Shown: piece after piece, positions 20,190 to 30,523 of the stretch
Layout of the letters: every line of letters starts with the position of its first letter
Numbering within the stretch: position 1 is the stretch's first letter
Assembly (NCBI GenBank): GCA_039621445.1
Contig: CP154956.1
Span: 8,679,443-8,743,442 of the forward strand
Direction of reading: 5' to 3'
From: Euglena gracilis
Taxonomy: Eukaryota; Euglenida; Euglenophyceae; Euglenales
DNA: 64,000 nt
Made by a program: the position numbers and the translations under genes
The notes under the pieces: model-generated
Database searches by the model: none
The model's input: only the letters and a program-made list of their open reading frames with translations
What the model was told of the DNA's origin: nothing

Positions 20190-20783
20190 ATGTGGGGAGA
20201 AGGAGGGAAGAAAGCAACACAGACAAAAACATTGCGTAACGTGCAGAGTTATCTTACATCTTGTGCTCTGTGTTGGGATCCACCGGGGTCGTCCTCGCCT
20301 CCAAAATTTGTTGCACGGAGAATGCTGAGGGGAACAAGGCGGTGTTCACGGCTGCATTACAATGCACGGGGGTGGCACCGCAACAAAGTTGGCTGGATAA
20401 TGTTGCCAAGTGGGGTTGTCTGTTCCTCAGCCTGGAGACCACTTTGGCCCACTTTGGGCCGGGTCACTGTTGCAAGATAGGACAAGATTGGAGGCACTTG
20501 AAGCTTCTTTTTTTGTAGCACTTGGGGGGGAGGTACCCTCTCTTTCCATCCGGAGGAGGTGGAGAGACTGCTTCCGAGGAAGAAAGAAGCCATGGAGCCT
20601 GTGATCAAGGTTGGTGTAGTGCCCAGGAGCACATTGCAGAACATCTACAGCAAGTACAAGGGGCATGGCAGCCATGGTCAGGTGTTATTGGCGATTGGGA
20701 CCATGATGCATCAAGCACCTACCCAGTACCTCGATGTGGACATGTCCATGTTGGCGGAGAAATTCAAAGGACCTCTTCAATGA
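20190..20783 (+). pseudogene. Unrecognised transposon-like reading frames
   Basis: Two frames: 20261-20518 (ENAEGNKAVFTAALQCTGVA, then LETTLAHFGPG) and one ending 20783 (EVERLLPRKKEAMEPVIKVG, then RSTLQNIYSKYKGHGSHG). Both have ordinary amino-acid composition rather than low complexity, unlike most frames nearby. They follow the 2A frame on the same strand and could be its continuation. No motif identifies a function. Confidence 0.3.
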
Positions 20784-20893
20784 GCAGGCGGACAGCTATT
20801 GCAGACGAAGAGTGACAGACACGGATGCATTCATGGCCCTCGTTGCTGATGATTTCCAAGGGCGGTGTTCCAAGGTCGCACCTTGGACCATTA

Positions 20894-21192
20894 CCATCAC
20901 CCCCCCCCCCCTAAACGACCCCCTCCCTAAATGACCCTCCGGGGTCCAGGCCTAGACAATGTAATTTTTTTTCAAGAAAACAGTCTTCAAAAACGACCAA
21001 TTTTTTTGAGATTTTTAGAAAAGTGAGTTTTCCTTCTGGTGGAAATGATGCCAGAGAACACAAATTTCGCAAAAAAATTCCGAAAAAAGGGGTTGGGGGT
21101 GTCTGAGACCCTTTTTTTCCGACCCCCCCCCTAAGTGACCCCCCCCCGTCTGGACCAGGACAAGAGGGGGGTCATTTAGGGGGGGTTAATGG
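20894..21192. mobile_element. TA-flanked TIR element, TAAACGAC/TAAATGAC family
   Basis: TA at 20892-20893 and 21193-21194. Left end CCATCA, C run, TAAACGAC, then a second TAAATGACC. Right end GGTCATTTAGGGGGGG, then TTAATGG. 299 bp, with another CCTAAGTGACC inside. No ORF. Confidence 0.8.
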
Positions 21193-21194
21193 TA

Positions 21195-21465
21195 CTCCCT
21201 TGCACTTTGGGGATGGAACGAGAACGGTGTTCCAGGAAACAGGGCGGCAAACGCGAAAAAAATCCCCCTGATGGGGGGGGGAAGAAATTAAACACAAAAA
21301 TTTTTTGAGACGGTTGAGACAGTGCGCAAATCTCCCCGATGCATTTGCTTTGTTTGAACCTTTTTTGTTTCATTTGAATTGGAGTTTTTGGAGGTGGTGA
21401 TTGTTTTCCATTTGCTTCTTTGCACTGATCCGCATTCCTAATTTCTGTGCAACCCCGTTTTTTTG
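21195..21465. other. No gene seen
   Basis: Mixed sequence between two TIR elements, with no frame or motif I can support. Confidence 0.5.
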
Positions 21466-21590
21466 ACCCCCCCCCCAAACCTGTTCCCGTCCTATTCCCG
21501 CCCCCTGAACCCTTTATAGCCCAATGGGAACAGTACGGGGGGGGAACAGCTCGGGGGTTTGGGGTCCCCAAGCAGTTCCCATGTGAGGAA
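21465..21590. repeat. CTGTTCCC / GGGAACAG family element
   Basis: C run, AAACCTGTTCCCGTCCTATTCCC, then TAGCCCAATGGGAACAGTAC, G run, GGGAACAGCTCGGGGG. A related block with GGGAATAGCTCGGGAGGG and AAGCTGTTCCCTCCCC lies at 26365-26470. Confidence 0.5.
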
Positions 21591-21889
21591 TTTAAAAGAT
21601 GGCGCCACTACTAGCAAATTAAACCTTAAACCACACCTTAAAGCGTACTGTAACTTTCATTCCTTTTTTTCATGGTTGAATGGTACTAGCAGGGTTGACT
21701 TTTTTTATTTTAAAAAAACAAAAAAACATGTTTTTTTTTTGAAAAAAAAACGCAAAAAACATGGTTTTTTTGAAAAGCAAAAAGTGACCTTTTTCCTTGC
21801 GAAATCGCCATTTTTTGAGGAAGATTTTTCGGGGATGTTTCGGGTCACGGGGGGGGGGGTCACGGGGGGGGGGTGGGGGAACACCACAT

Positions 21890-22330
21890 TTTCGGTGGCT
21901 AACCTAGGAATCACCGAAAACCTTTTTAGGCTCCAAATTAGGAATCCCCAACTTACAATTAGTATGTTGACCCCAAATTAGGCATCACCATTCCAAATTT
22001 TGCAAAATTTATGCCTCAAAATTATGAATCTACATGAATATTTTGTCAAATTACCATGCCCCCCCCCATATAAGACCCCCCCCCAAATAAGACCCCCCCC
22101 CTGGCCGGCCGAAGGCCGGCCCTTTGGCCGGGACCGACCCCCCCATATAAGACCCCCCCCATATAAGACCCCCCCTAGGATTTTGGCTCCCGAGGGGGGT
22201 CTTATATGGGGGGGGCATGGTAGGCATCACCAGCCAAGTTTTTTCAGAAAAAATTGGCCGAAAAGGGTCTTAGGTCGGGCCGGGGAGGGGGGGGTCACGG
22301 GGGAATACCCCTTCTAAAGTTTTTTTTTAA
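21890..22330. repeat. Dispersed repeat C, copy 2 (filled site)
   Basis: Homologous to 18000-18490. The reading CAAATTAGGCATC of copy 1 is interrupted here by 22054-22220. Confidence 0.75.
22054..22220. mobile_element. TA-flanked TIR element, ATATAAGAC family (167 bp)
   Basis: TA at 22052-22053 and 22221-22222. Left end CCATG, C run, ATATAAGACC. Right end GGTCTTATAT, G run, CATGG: essentially perfect inverted repeats. Internal copies of AAATAAGACC and ATATAAGACC flank a GGCCGGCCGAAGGCCGGCC core. Deleting the element plus one TA restores the CAAATTAGGCATC of the paralogue at 18128-18140, which proves insertion into TA. Confidence 0.93.
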
Positions 22331-22664
22331 CGTGTGAAAATATTTCCAAGTCCGTGTTTTCTGGTGCAAAAAATCATGCTTTCAACCCAAAAAAAAACAC
22401 AAAAAAAGAATGCTGCAGAGATAAAAAATGAACTTTTTTCCAAAAAAACACTGCAAAATTTTTTCTCCCAAACCCAAACCATGACTTTTTTTTGTTTTTT
22501 AAAAAAACATGTATTTTAAAAAAACCATTTTTTTGTTTCAAAAAAAAACAAGCCGTCAACCTTGGGTACTAGTGCGGCGGATCAGAGGTTGGAGGTTAGG
22601 CAGGGGGAGGGGAGGGTCTCGGACCCCCCCCCGGTGAAGTTCACCAGTGAACATTCACTGGGGG

Positions 22665-22915
22665 CGTACCCTCAGCTGGTGAACTTCACCGGTGAAGTTC
22701 ACCGATGAAGTTCACCGGTGAACTTACCATTTTGATGGTTGGGGGTGAAACTTTGATGAGGGAAATTTTGCTCCTTTTCTTCTCAAAATGGTCATGCCAA
22801 AAATGTCATTTTCGGCCTTTTATTTATTCCATTTTTGGCCAAAAAAAGTGCTCTTGTGGCGAACTTCACCAGTGAAGTTCACCGTTGGGTTGGGCAGAAG
22901 GCCTACGGTGAAGTT
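22665..22915. repeat. GAACTTCACCGGTGAAGTTC palindromic repeats
   Basis: Four to five units of GTTCACCGGTGAA in tandem at 22672-22730 and a two-unit block at 22858-22882. Each unit is itself palindromic. Possibly ends of one element of about 250 bp. Confidence 0.6.
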
Positions 22916-23107
22916 TCTATATACAAATCACAGACACAAACAATTTCAGCAGGGGCGCCGGGCCGTGCGAGCGAAGCGAGCGGCCCGGCGCCCCTGCTGA
23001 AATCGTTAGTGTCTGTTGATTTACTAAAACCTATTTCGTCTGGGCCCGCACGCCTGTCTTGAAAATTCATTTGACCGATGCACCTGGCTTGAGTTTTGGC
23101 CAGTTTT

Positions 23108-23691
23108 GTCATTTTTTTTTCAAGAAAACGTACGCCGTCTTGGAAATCGTTTTACACTAACGGATCCCTGTCTTGGAAATTGTTTACACTAACGGATCCC
23201 TATCTTGGAAATCGCTTTACACTAACGGATTCAGCCTGTCTTGGAATTCGTTTTACACTAACGGATCCCTGTCTTGGAAATCGTTTGCTCTTTGATGATG
23301 GTGATATGTTCTTCTTGTCCTCAATTTTTGTTCTTAATGGCTAAACGGGCGAACCTTGTGGCGTTGGCCGGACTTTTTGGACCCCCCTGGTGATGTTCAC
23401 GGTTTAAAACCTATTTCCTGGGCCCGACGCTTGTCTTGAATTTCTACAGACACTAACGGATTTCAGGCTGAATCCGTTAGTGTAAAACGATTTCCAAGAC
23501 AGGCGACCGTTAGTGTAAAACGATTTCCAAGACAGGGATCCGTTAGTGTAAAACGATTTCCAAGACAGGCGACCGTTAGTGTAAAACGATTTCCAAGACA
23601 GGGATCCGTTAGTGTAAAACAATTTCCAAGGCAGGCGATCGTTAGTGTAAAATGATTTCCAACACGGCGTACGTTTTCTTGAAAAAAATGA
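23108..23691. mobile_element. Fold-back element with tandem repeats in both arms (584 bp)
   Basis: Outer ends are ATTTTTTTTTCAAGAAAACG and CGTTTTCTTGAAAAAAAT. Just inside, the left arm has four to five units of CTTGGAAATCGTTTTACACT-AACGGATCCCTGT and the right arm about six units of the complement (about 32 bp each, alternating GATCC and CGACC joints). The centre at about 23290-23400 is unique. It sits at the end of the tyrosine-recombinase frame on the minus strand. Confidence 0.8.
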
Positions 23692-24212
23692 GAAGCGTGG
23701 TTAGCCAAGTCAAAACCTCGGCACGCAAACCCGTCCTGAATCCAAAAATCAGCAAATTCCACCGCTGCATCTGCAGAACGTTGTTTGCGTCAAAACGTGT
23801 TCGGAGGGACAGAAGTTCCTCCTTTGTCAAAATCCCAGGTGTCGTTCGTTGAGCTGGTGCGACGAGCCCAACCTCGCAAATATTCGTCCAACGAGTCATA
23901 CTTTAACCCGTCATCCTCACAAAAATCGACAAAAGTCAGAAAATGCAGGATGCCGGATCGTTGGACGCCTTGCGCTCCGGAAAGTCTCTTGGTTTCTTTC
24001 TTAGCAAACAAGGGCATCTGTCTCCTGCTTACCGCCCTCAGAAATTTTGCGGATCGCAGCAACAAATTCCTCAGGGGGGGGGCCGGAGGTTTCAGTGACC
24101 AAAGTCTACTGCCTGATCTCCGTAGAACGTCTGCCGCCGAAGATAATCCAGGTTTGATCCCGTGCTTTTTCTTTCCCTTTTTTTTCCACGGAAAGAAGAG
24201 GGCGTTATTCAT
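23692..24212 (-). pseudogene. Second tyrosine recombinase relic
   Basis: Minus strand. One frame from 24212 gives ILHFLTFVDFCEDDGLKYDS and DEYLRGWARR; the frame then shifts, and the second (from 23899) gives TPGILTKEELLSLRTRFD and the box I-like LLIFGFRTGLRAEVLTWL. The G-x-x-T-G-L-R-x-x-E pattern is that of tyrosine recombinases, with the arginine in the expected place. The sequence stops at the 23108-23691 element, so the catalytic H, R and Y boxes are missing. It is not an obvious copy of the 12907 gene. A Crypton-like source is likely. Confidence 0.6.
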
Positions 24213-24354
24213 AATTCATTAAAAAACTCCCAGATTTGAAATCACTGGTGGATTCGACATTGAAAGGTGTAATTATCTATGGTATGATGTGTTCTACTGT
24301 TATCTGCATTATCATTTTCGTTTGGCAGCAGAAAAATGTGTATAGGAGTGCCCA

Positions 24355-24482
24355 TTGACCGAAGGTTGGGAACCTCGGTTCTGTTGTGAACCCGGCGGCC
24401 CTGAAACGCCGATTTAAAAAAGGGGTGGGGCGTCCCAGACGCCAGGTTCCCAACAGAACCGGCGTCCCCCACCCCTTTTCTG
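24355..24482. mobile_element. GCCGGCGT family element, third copy
   Basis: Starts GACCGAAGGTTGGGAAC as at 16005. The inner part is bounded by AAAAAGGGGTGGGGCGTC and GGCGTCCCCCACCCCTTTT. Same layout as 16000-16152 with substituted words. Confidence 0.65.
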
Positions 24483-24499
24483 ATCAGAAACAATGGATA

Positions 24500-24845
24500 C
24501 TTGTTTCTTCACAGGTTTCCCAATGGAGAGGCCTAAAGATGTTTTCCGAAGTGGTATTTCCATATCAGTTGGGGACCAAGAAACTCCAACAACATCGATG
24601 CATTTGGCTGCCTCCGCGGTCCTCCGTGATTCCGATGAATTCCGAAACAATATGAAGGGAATACCCAAGGTTTGCCAAACCCCAGGTGTTGGCTGTTGGC
24701 CTGATTGAACAGAGTTGCCGAGTGGCGTTGCACAACAGGACGAAGGAAATCCTCGTTTCCAAGGATTACCATCCCCCCCTGAATGGCCCCCCAATTGCAC
24801 ATTGGGTCAAAAAATTTTTGATGGGCCGCAAACCCTTGAAAACGG
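24500..24845 (+). pseudogene. Unidentified degraded reading frame
   Basis: Frame 2 reads KKLQQHRCIWLPPRSSVIP to a TGA at 24653-24655, then continues RFAKPQVLAVGLIEQSCRVA, LHNRTKEILVSKDYHPP. Composition is protein-like and the frame is open on both sides of the single stop. It is interrupted downstream by CCCCAATTGCAC repeats. Family unknown. Confidence 0.3.
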
Positions 24846-25190
24846 TTGGGTTCGGATTTTTTTTTTGATTTGGCTGGACGGAACTCATTGAGATCTTTTC
24901 CAAAAATGCATAGAAGTCGACCTCTGAAATGGGGGTACCCCTCTTTGAGACAAATGTTTCCCAAACCCCTTCCCCCGTAATTGCCCCCCCCCCCCACCCC
25001 CAATTGCACAATCTCCCTCTCCCAAACCGGCCAAATACCGGCCCTTTGGGGGGGTTTGCCTGGAGGGGTGGGGGTAGTGGGCCGACCCCAAGGTCGGCCC
25101 AATACGAGCTAAGGTCGCTACAGTTGCTCTAGGGTCGTGGGCCGACCCAGGGTCGACCCCAGGGTCGGCGCACTCCACAACCTCGACCCC
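24770..25190. repeat. CCCCAATTGCAC and GGGTCGGCCC/TAGGGTCG repeats
   Basis: CCCCCCAATTGCACA occurs at 24787 and 25000 around a non-coding interior. 25075-25170 repeats GGGCCGACCC, AGGGTCG and CTAAGGTCGCTA, whose inverted partner lies at 25665-25735. Confidence 0.5.
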
Positions 25191-25274
25191 CCTATCAAAA
25201 AAATTTCGAATTTTTTTTTAAGGATTTAGACCTTCAAACGCAAAGAAAACAAAATGAAGGAATGCTAATATTGA

Positions 25275-25505
25275 TTACTTCACCCCCCCCCAAATAGTAT
25301 TGCACCCGCAGCTCTATTAGATGGCCGCCTCCAGCGGCGGGGGGTGCAGCACTATTTGGACCCGCCGCACTATTGGACTGGGTGCTATGTTGTGGGGGGG
25401 TGCAGCACTATTGGACGCTTGCTTCATCCGGCGTGGGGTGCAACACTATTGGACCCGCAGCTCTATTGGCCCCGCAGCACTATTAGGGGGGGTTCACGCT
25501 GCACA
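25275..25505. mobile_element. GCAGCACTATTGGACCC family element
   Basis: Left TTCACC plus C run, AAATAGTATTGCACCCGCAGC. Right GCAGCACTATTAG, G run, TTCAC. In between are five to six units of (T/G)GCAGC(A/T)CTATTGGACCCGC. Non-coding; the ends are inverted but no clear TSD. Confidence 0.6.
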
Positions 25506-25664
25506 CCACACAATCATTTGGTGACATGAGTTATTTTGGGGCTGTCGAACAGTTGAACAACGAAAGGGATTTCCCCCCCAAAACGGCTTGGTAACACAAG
25601 GGATTTTGTTATTTTGGGGCCGTCGAACAGTTGAGCAACGAAAGGGAGCCTGGGGGGGTTCACC

Positions 25665-25882
25665 CTAGCGACTTTTAGCGACCTTAGCGACCCTAGGGTC
25701 GTAGTGGGCCGACCCCAGGGTCGGCCTACTACCCCCCCCCCCAGGCCAGATGCGGGAGCCGGCCCTTGGGCCATGACATTGAGGAGGTTCGGCATACCAA
25801 CCCCCACCCCCTTGGTCGGACCCTCTCGGCACTACAAATTGGGTACCCTCCCCGACCCCCTCGGCACGGCATGACAAAGTAT
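25665..25882. repeat. TAGGGTCG block and inverted CGTGCCGAGGGGG copy
   Basis: 25670-25735: TAGCGACTTTTAGCGACC and CCCTAGGGTCGTAGTGGGCC. 25787-25882: ACCAACCCCCACCCCC, TCTCGGCAC, CCCCCTCGGCACGGCATG, the inverse of 14915-14998. Confidence 0.55.
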
Positions 25883-25889
25883 TACAGTA

Positions 25890-27165
25890 AAATTTCTTTT
25901 GGGGAATCTTGGCTCTCTGTCGTGATGGACTCCTGTGTCTGTGATTTTTGGCTCCCCAGGGGCTTTTAGATGAAGGGCCCATGGTTCCCCCCAATTGCTT
26001 ATTCCTAATCCTGAGTGGCAAATGTGTAATTTCATGTGGAAATGAGTGGCAAATACTTGATTTGGTGCGCATTTTCATTTTGCAGGATTTAGTGCATTTT
26101 TGGACGTTTTGGAGGATTGGCCGTCCACTCAATTTTTTTTTTGCCCAGTTTAGCACTTTTCGGTGTCACTTTTGAGGCGTGTCGTTTGTGGTGGTGTGTT
26201 TGGGCAATTCTTTTGGTCCCTTTGGTCCCTTTTAAACTTTTGACACAAAATTAAGACATTTTCAGCTCTTTTGGGGTTGTTTTCTGCACTTTTTGGGATA
26301 TGGGCTTGCTTTTTTGCCAACATCCCAAAAAGTTGCCAAAAATGACCCCTGGTTGTCTGAGGTTGGGGTATGGGAATAGCTCGGGAGGGACGTATGCCCC
26401 CCCCCCAAGCTGTTCCCTCCCCATAATGTTCCCATTGGGCTGTGAAGGGGGATGGCTCAGGGGGGGTTGATTTTCTTGTGAGTCATACGGCTGACTGATG
26501 GTTCGTCGTGCTCCTCTCTCATTTGCACATGTAATTTTATGTGGCCCCAGAGAGACGGCAAGTTTATGGTTTGGGCATGTTTGGATTCTTCTGTTTTCTT
26601 CTTCTGTTGCTGCTGCTGCTTTTTCTTCTTTTTCTTCTCTGGTTTCTGCTTCTACTTCTTCTGCTTCTCGTCCTTCTTCTTTTTCTTCTTCAATTCTTGT
26701 TAGAGATTATGGTGCATTTGTTGTTGCTGCCGCTGGTGTTATTATGCTTTTTGTAGTCTTATTATCATCCTTATTCTTATTGCTGTTGCTGCTGCTGCTG
26801 CTGTTGTTGTTGGATACTGGACTGAGGGGGGGGGAGGGGTCCGGTACATGCCGCGGCTCGCGCCGTTTTGACGGGGGGGGTCGAACCGAGGCGGCGCTTC
26901 TGCCACGGCCACGCCGCAGGCCACATTTTGGCAATTTTTTTTCTGAAAAAATGGAAAATAGTCACTTTTCCGGTGATTTTTCAGGTTTGGGGCAGCGATT
27001 TTTGAAAGAAAAATTGTTGGGCAACAGTACAATTGTTTTTTGGGCCATTTCAGGGTCAAAATAGTTTTTGTGACCCCCTAGGCAGAGGGGGGGGGTGGTC
27101 TGGGCGGGGGGGGGGGGGCTGCGCCGCGGCGTGCGCTGCAGCTCGAGGGGGAGGGGTAAGGGTCT
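25890..27165. other. No gene seen; CT/TG trinucleotide tract
   Basis: 26580-26815 is a (TTC)n/(TGC)n-like pyrimidine-rich tract producing leucine/serine-rich frames on both strands. 26365-26470 holds the second CTGTTCCC family block. 26820-27130 has several G runs. Confidence 0.5.
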
Positions 27166-27172
27166 TCAACGA

Positions 27173-27433
27173 ATGGCACGCCTTGGGATGAAGTGCAACC
27201 AGGCTGACGACGCCATTTTCCATTTTGGGTTGACAACGGACCAGGCGGCTGGGGTGGCGGAGGACCCTGATGGGCTGGAGGCCAAGTTCAAGAAGTTGGT
27301 CCCTGAGCAAAGTCGCTTCCACAGGGAGGGCCGGAACGCTTTCCTGGCCATTGACCTATGTGAGCAATTCACAGCCAGGGTTGTTATTATGAGGGTGTTT
27401 CCCAAAACAACCCCCGCAGCACCTTATTTTTGA
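27173..27433 (+). CDS. Exon candidate, unknown (KCNQADDAIFHFGL)
   Basis: Frame opens before ATG 27173 and runs to a stop at 27433. Ordinary protein composition, with alternating hydrophobic and charged segments (DAIFHFGLTTDQAAGVAE, GLEAKFKKLVPEQSRFHR, FLAIDLCEQFTARVVIMRV). G/C is favoured at the third codon position, as in the other exon candidates downstream. No known domain recognised. Confidence 0.45.
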   Translation: MARLGMKCNQADDAIFHFGLTTDQAAGVAEDPDGLEAKFKKLVPEQSRFHREGRNAFLAIDLCEQFTARVVIMRVFPKTTPAAPYF

Positions 27434-27716
27434 ACCCAAATGACAAGCAGATTCCTAATTGGGGAATCTAAAAATTGGAGAAAATATGATTATTTTCATG
27501 CCACAGGTGACCTGCCGAAATACCCCCCCCCCCCGAGCCCTCCTTGACCCCCCCCCCCGTGACCCCAACAGCATACCGCCTTTATTCTTGAGGTTTCTTG
27601 GTTAAGAGCTTCGGAGCCTTAATCTCTGTAGAAACCCTTTGTATGGAAAGGAATCCTCAATTTACTCTTCCAAGGCGTGAGTATTTGGTTCATTTTTAAT
27701 TTGGATTCATCTTGTT

Positions 27717-27914
27717 TTGTGTGCTGGAAACCTTCACGGACATAACGAATCCCTGTTTCCAAAGATGATGTCAGGCTTTGAGGAAATTGTTGACACCCTC
27801 AACGAGAACCAGAGCAATCCATGCGCGTATGCTTCAGTGTTTAAGTATTTTGTGTGCATGCATGATCAATGGCAGACCTTTAGTGATTCTCCAATAGAAA
27901 AGTTGAAGACGTAA
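27717..27914 (+). CDS. Exon candidate, unknown
   Basis: 66-codon frame ending TAA: KMMSGFEEIVDTLNENQ, then YASVFKYFVCMHDQWQTFSD. Possible acceptor near 27758 (TTTCCAAAG). Helical, acidic and aromatic. Function unknown. Confidence 0.35.
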   Translation: MCAGNLHGHNESLFPKMMSGFEEIVDTLNENQSNPCAYASVFKYFVCMHDQWQTFSDSPIEKLKT

Positions 27915-28027
27915 TTATTGAGCACATGCTTTGCTTCTTTTCTTGGTCACTTTTTTTTTGTCATTGCTGTGAATGCTTCCAGAGGTGCTAAAGACAGGGA
28001 GGGAATCGATATCCAGAATTTCCACTT

Positions 28028-28405
28028 GGTGTACCCCCCCCCCTAATGAGTGCACGGGTGCCGTAGTTTCGGACCCCAAGGGGTGCACACTTATTAGGGC
28101 ACTGCGCACTTATTAGGGCAGAGCACAAAATACTTGATTTACAACCACTCTTTTTCAGTTTTCCACTTCTTGTGGTGTCAAACAATGAGTCAAGTGATTA
28201 TTTGTCAAATTTGGGCTTGGGCAATAGAAATGTTTGGTCTGAGAAGGACGGTTCTGAGAATTGTGTGTTTTTCTGACCTGAGATGCGATGGTGATTTCTC
28301 CTTTGGGGGGGTGCACTTTTTAGGGAGGTAGTTTCGGACCTTTGGGGGGTGCGCACTTATTAGGGCACTGTGCACAATTGGGGCACTGCGCACTTACTAG
28401 GGGGG
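28028..28405. repeat. GCGCACTTATTAGGGCACTG family blocks
   Basis: 28031-28120 begins TA, C run, TAATGAGTGCAC and carries two ACTTATTAGGGCA words. 28305-28405 has GTGCACTTTTTAGGG and two more. GTAGTTTCGGACC is common to both. Probably one element or two related ones with TA plus C-run ends. Confidence 0.55.
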
Positions 28406-28419
28406 GATTTACGAAATTC

Positions 28420-29890
28420 TGAATTTCCTTTCCAATTTTCCATAATTTCCCCGTAATTATCCCTGTGAATAAAAATGGCACAACATTATTTGATGCCGTG
28501 TGATTGGGTTTTGTATTTGGTCACCACACGTGGCTCTGTAGCAAGATGGCTTTTTTGGGTTCCAGGTGTTGAAAAAGCAGAGAAACCTGATTTTCATTCT
28601 TGAAATGACCCAATAAATTGTTGGTCTCTTTCCAAAACGGTGTTTGCATGTGGAGAGATGGTTGTTTGCATTATTTAACATATGGCGTTGAAATTTAGAA
28701 TAATGAAATGAAGTGCCATCATAGTTCTGTCATCATCGATTGTTCTGTTGTTACTCAAGGCAAAGGCTGGGAGGTGAAGGCAGATTTGTTGAACATTACC
28801 AAGTGCCTCTTGGCACCAGAAGTTTCTCCAAACTGTCTTTGTTTTTAAGTCTAAGTTTAAATATGGTTTTGAAACAGAAAACTGAGTTGGCACTCCTTCA
28901 ACCGCTAGCTGAAAGGCCAAGGGAAAGGGTTTCGGTGGTTGGTGAGGGGAGGTCACTGTTTGTTTATTGCTTATTTTTCAGAACACCTTGAAAGCAGGTA
29001 AGTTTGGTATTGTGCTGTTCCATTCTCAATGCAGATGGCTGGCCGGTGGCCTGGCCCGGCCAGGCCCAACCCTGCCTGGCAGCCTGGCCCAGTGGCAAGG
29101 CCGTCTAGCAGCCCGGGGGAATCAAAATACCATTGGGTCAGGAATTTTAAGGCTTCATTTCAACGATTTCCTTTAATTTGCCACCATTTTGGTATTTTGA
29201 TAACTTGAATTTCTGAAACATTTTTGAAACAAAATTTCTGAAACAAATACAACTAAACCGCGCAGGGCGAGGAGGTTTGGGGCGAGGAGCGTGGGCCGTG
29301 GAGGCTGACAGTACGGTGACGGAGGGAACCAAGGGCTTGATTTTAGTTCCCCGGTGATTTCCTTTCATTCCCCACCAATTTTAAGTATTTTTGAATTTTT
29401 CAATTTTTTTGACCCCAAAATGGCATGTATTTAGGACCAGACGCGCAGCTGGCCTTGGTGGCCTTTCAGGTAACAGAGGGTCCCGGGGCTTTATTTTAGT
29501 TCCCCTGATTTCCTTTTGATTGACCCCCATTTTGGAAGTTCAATTTTTTGACCCCGATATGGTGCAAAATAACAGTTAAATCGAGACAGGCCAAAACTGT
29601 GCAAATTGAACAAACTGTCCAAAAAAAATGGGGCATGTCAGGAGCCGGTTGCGCAGCTGCCCGGACCCACCCGTCCCTCAAGACCGGTGGACGGGTCACG
29701 AGGACTTGATTGAAGGCCCTCCAGTGATTACCCTTAATTCCCCACCATTTTGGAGACAATTTCAAATTTTTTTGACTGCATTGGGGCAAAAACGGCTCAA
29801 GTGGGCTGGTCTCTTCAGGGTGATAGAGGTTCCAGGGCTGTATTTTTGGTCCCCGGTGTTTGCCTTTGTTCAGCCAGCATTTTATCCCAG
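28420..29890. other. No gene seen; repeated GGGGCTT/ATTTTGG intron-like DNA
   Basis: Blocks at about 29315-29380, 29485-29550, 29700-29770 and 29815-29860 share TTCCCC(G)GTGATT(T)CC and CCACCATTTTGG words, suggesting a diverged tandem unit of about 170-200 bp. No coding support. Confidence 0.45.
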
Positions 29891-30010
29891 GCTCGTGCCG
29901 TCTGCCTCGATGGGTGCTTGATGCCGGCTGCGTTCGGCGACCCTTTCGAGGAGTGGTTCCGGGCGTGTTCCCTGAAGCTCTCCATGTTCTGTGACGAGAA
30001 GTGGAGCCAG
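29891..30010 (+). CDS. Exon candidate with splice sites
   Basis: Acceptor TTTTATCCCAG ends at 29890; donor GAGCCAG/GTGGTG after 30010. Exactly 40 codons, phase 0 at both ends: AAFGDPFEEWFRACSLKLSM, FCDEKWSQ. Composition is protein-like. No family recognised; belongs to the + strand exon series. Confidence 0.5.
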
Positions 30011-30523
30011 GTGGTGCAGCGGCTGTTGCCCACTGGGTTTGACAGCGCATTTTCTGGCACTTGGCCGAATCTATGTCCTTGGTGGTGTGGGGGTCCCGGA
30101 AGGGTCCAATGCATTCTATTTTCAATCACACTCCCCCTCCAGGGGGGGTTCTTGGTTCTAGACCATAACATTTCTTGAGGTGCTTTCACCCCCGCGTTTG
30201 GAGCAATTCTGAAGGAGGAAGCAGTTTGAAGTTTTTTGAAGAAGTTTTTTTTAAAAAAAAAACTTGGTGCAAGGCTTTTCCAGCCCAACTTGACCTCTTC
30301 CCACCTCTGGATTGATTTCACCCCTGATTCATTTCTTTGGTCATTGCCTTGGTTCAGCTTCTCTCTGGGAAATTATTTTACTGGCTTTAGCTAGACCCAA
30401 GGAATTCCCCTCGACAGCAGTCTCCATTTTAAGGCACGCATGCCTGGCCACGGACAAGAAATTTGCCCACGATTGCCAACGATGGTCCGTTTCTGGCACC
30501 TGGCACCAGAGGTGACCGGAGCA

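Larger units (their letters stand above)
21690..22564. mobile_element. hAT-like MITE, copy 2 (875 bp with nested insertions, 8-bp TSD)
   Basis: Same ends as 13982-14384 (CAGGGTTGAC / GTCAACCTTG) and perfect 8-bp duplication GGTACTAG at 21682-21689 and 22565-22572. The terminal ~150 bp on each side match copy 1 (CCTTTTTCCTTGCGAAAT, GCAGAGATAAAAAATGA). The extra ~470 bp in the middle is dispersed repeat C, which itself contains a TA-flanked element. Confidence 0.9.

Noticed and set aside
23460-23650. CRISPR-like regular repeats
   Set aside because: Units are contiguous 32-mers without unique spacers and have an inverted partner array; a fold-back element fits better.
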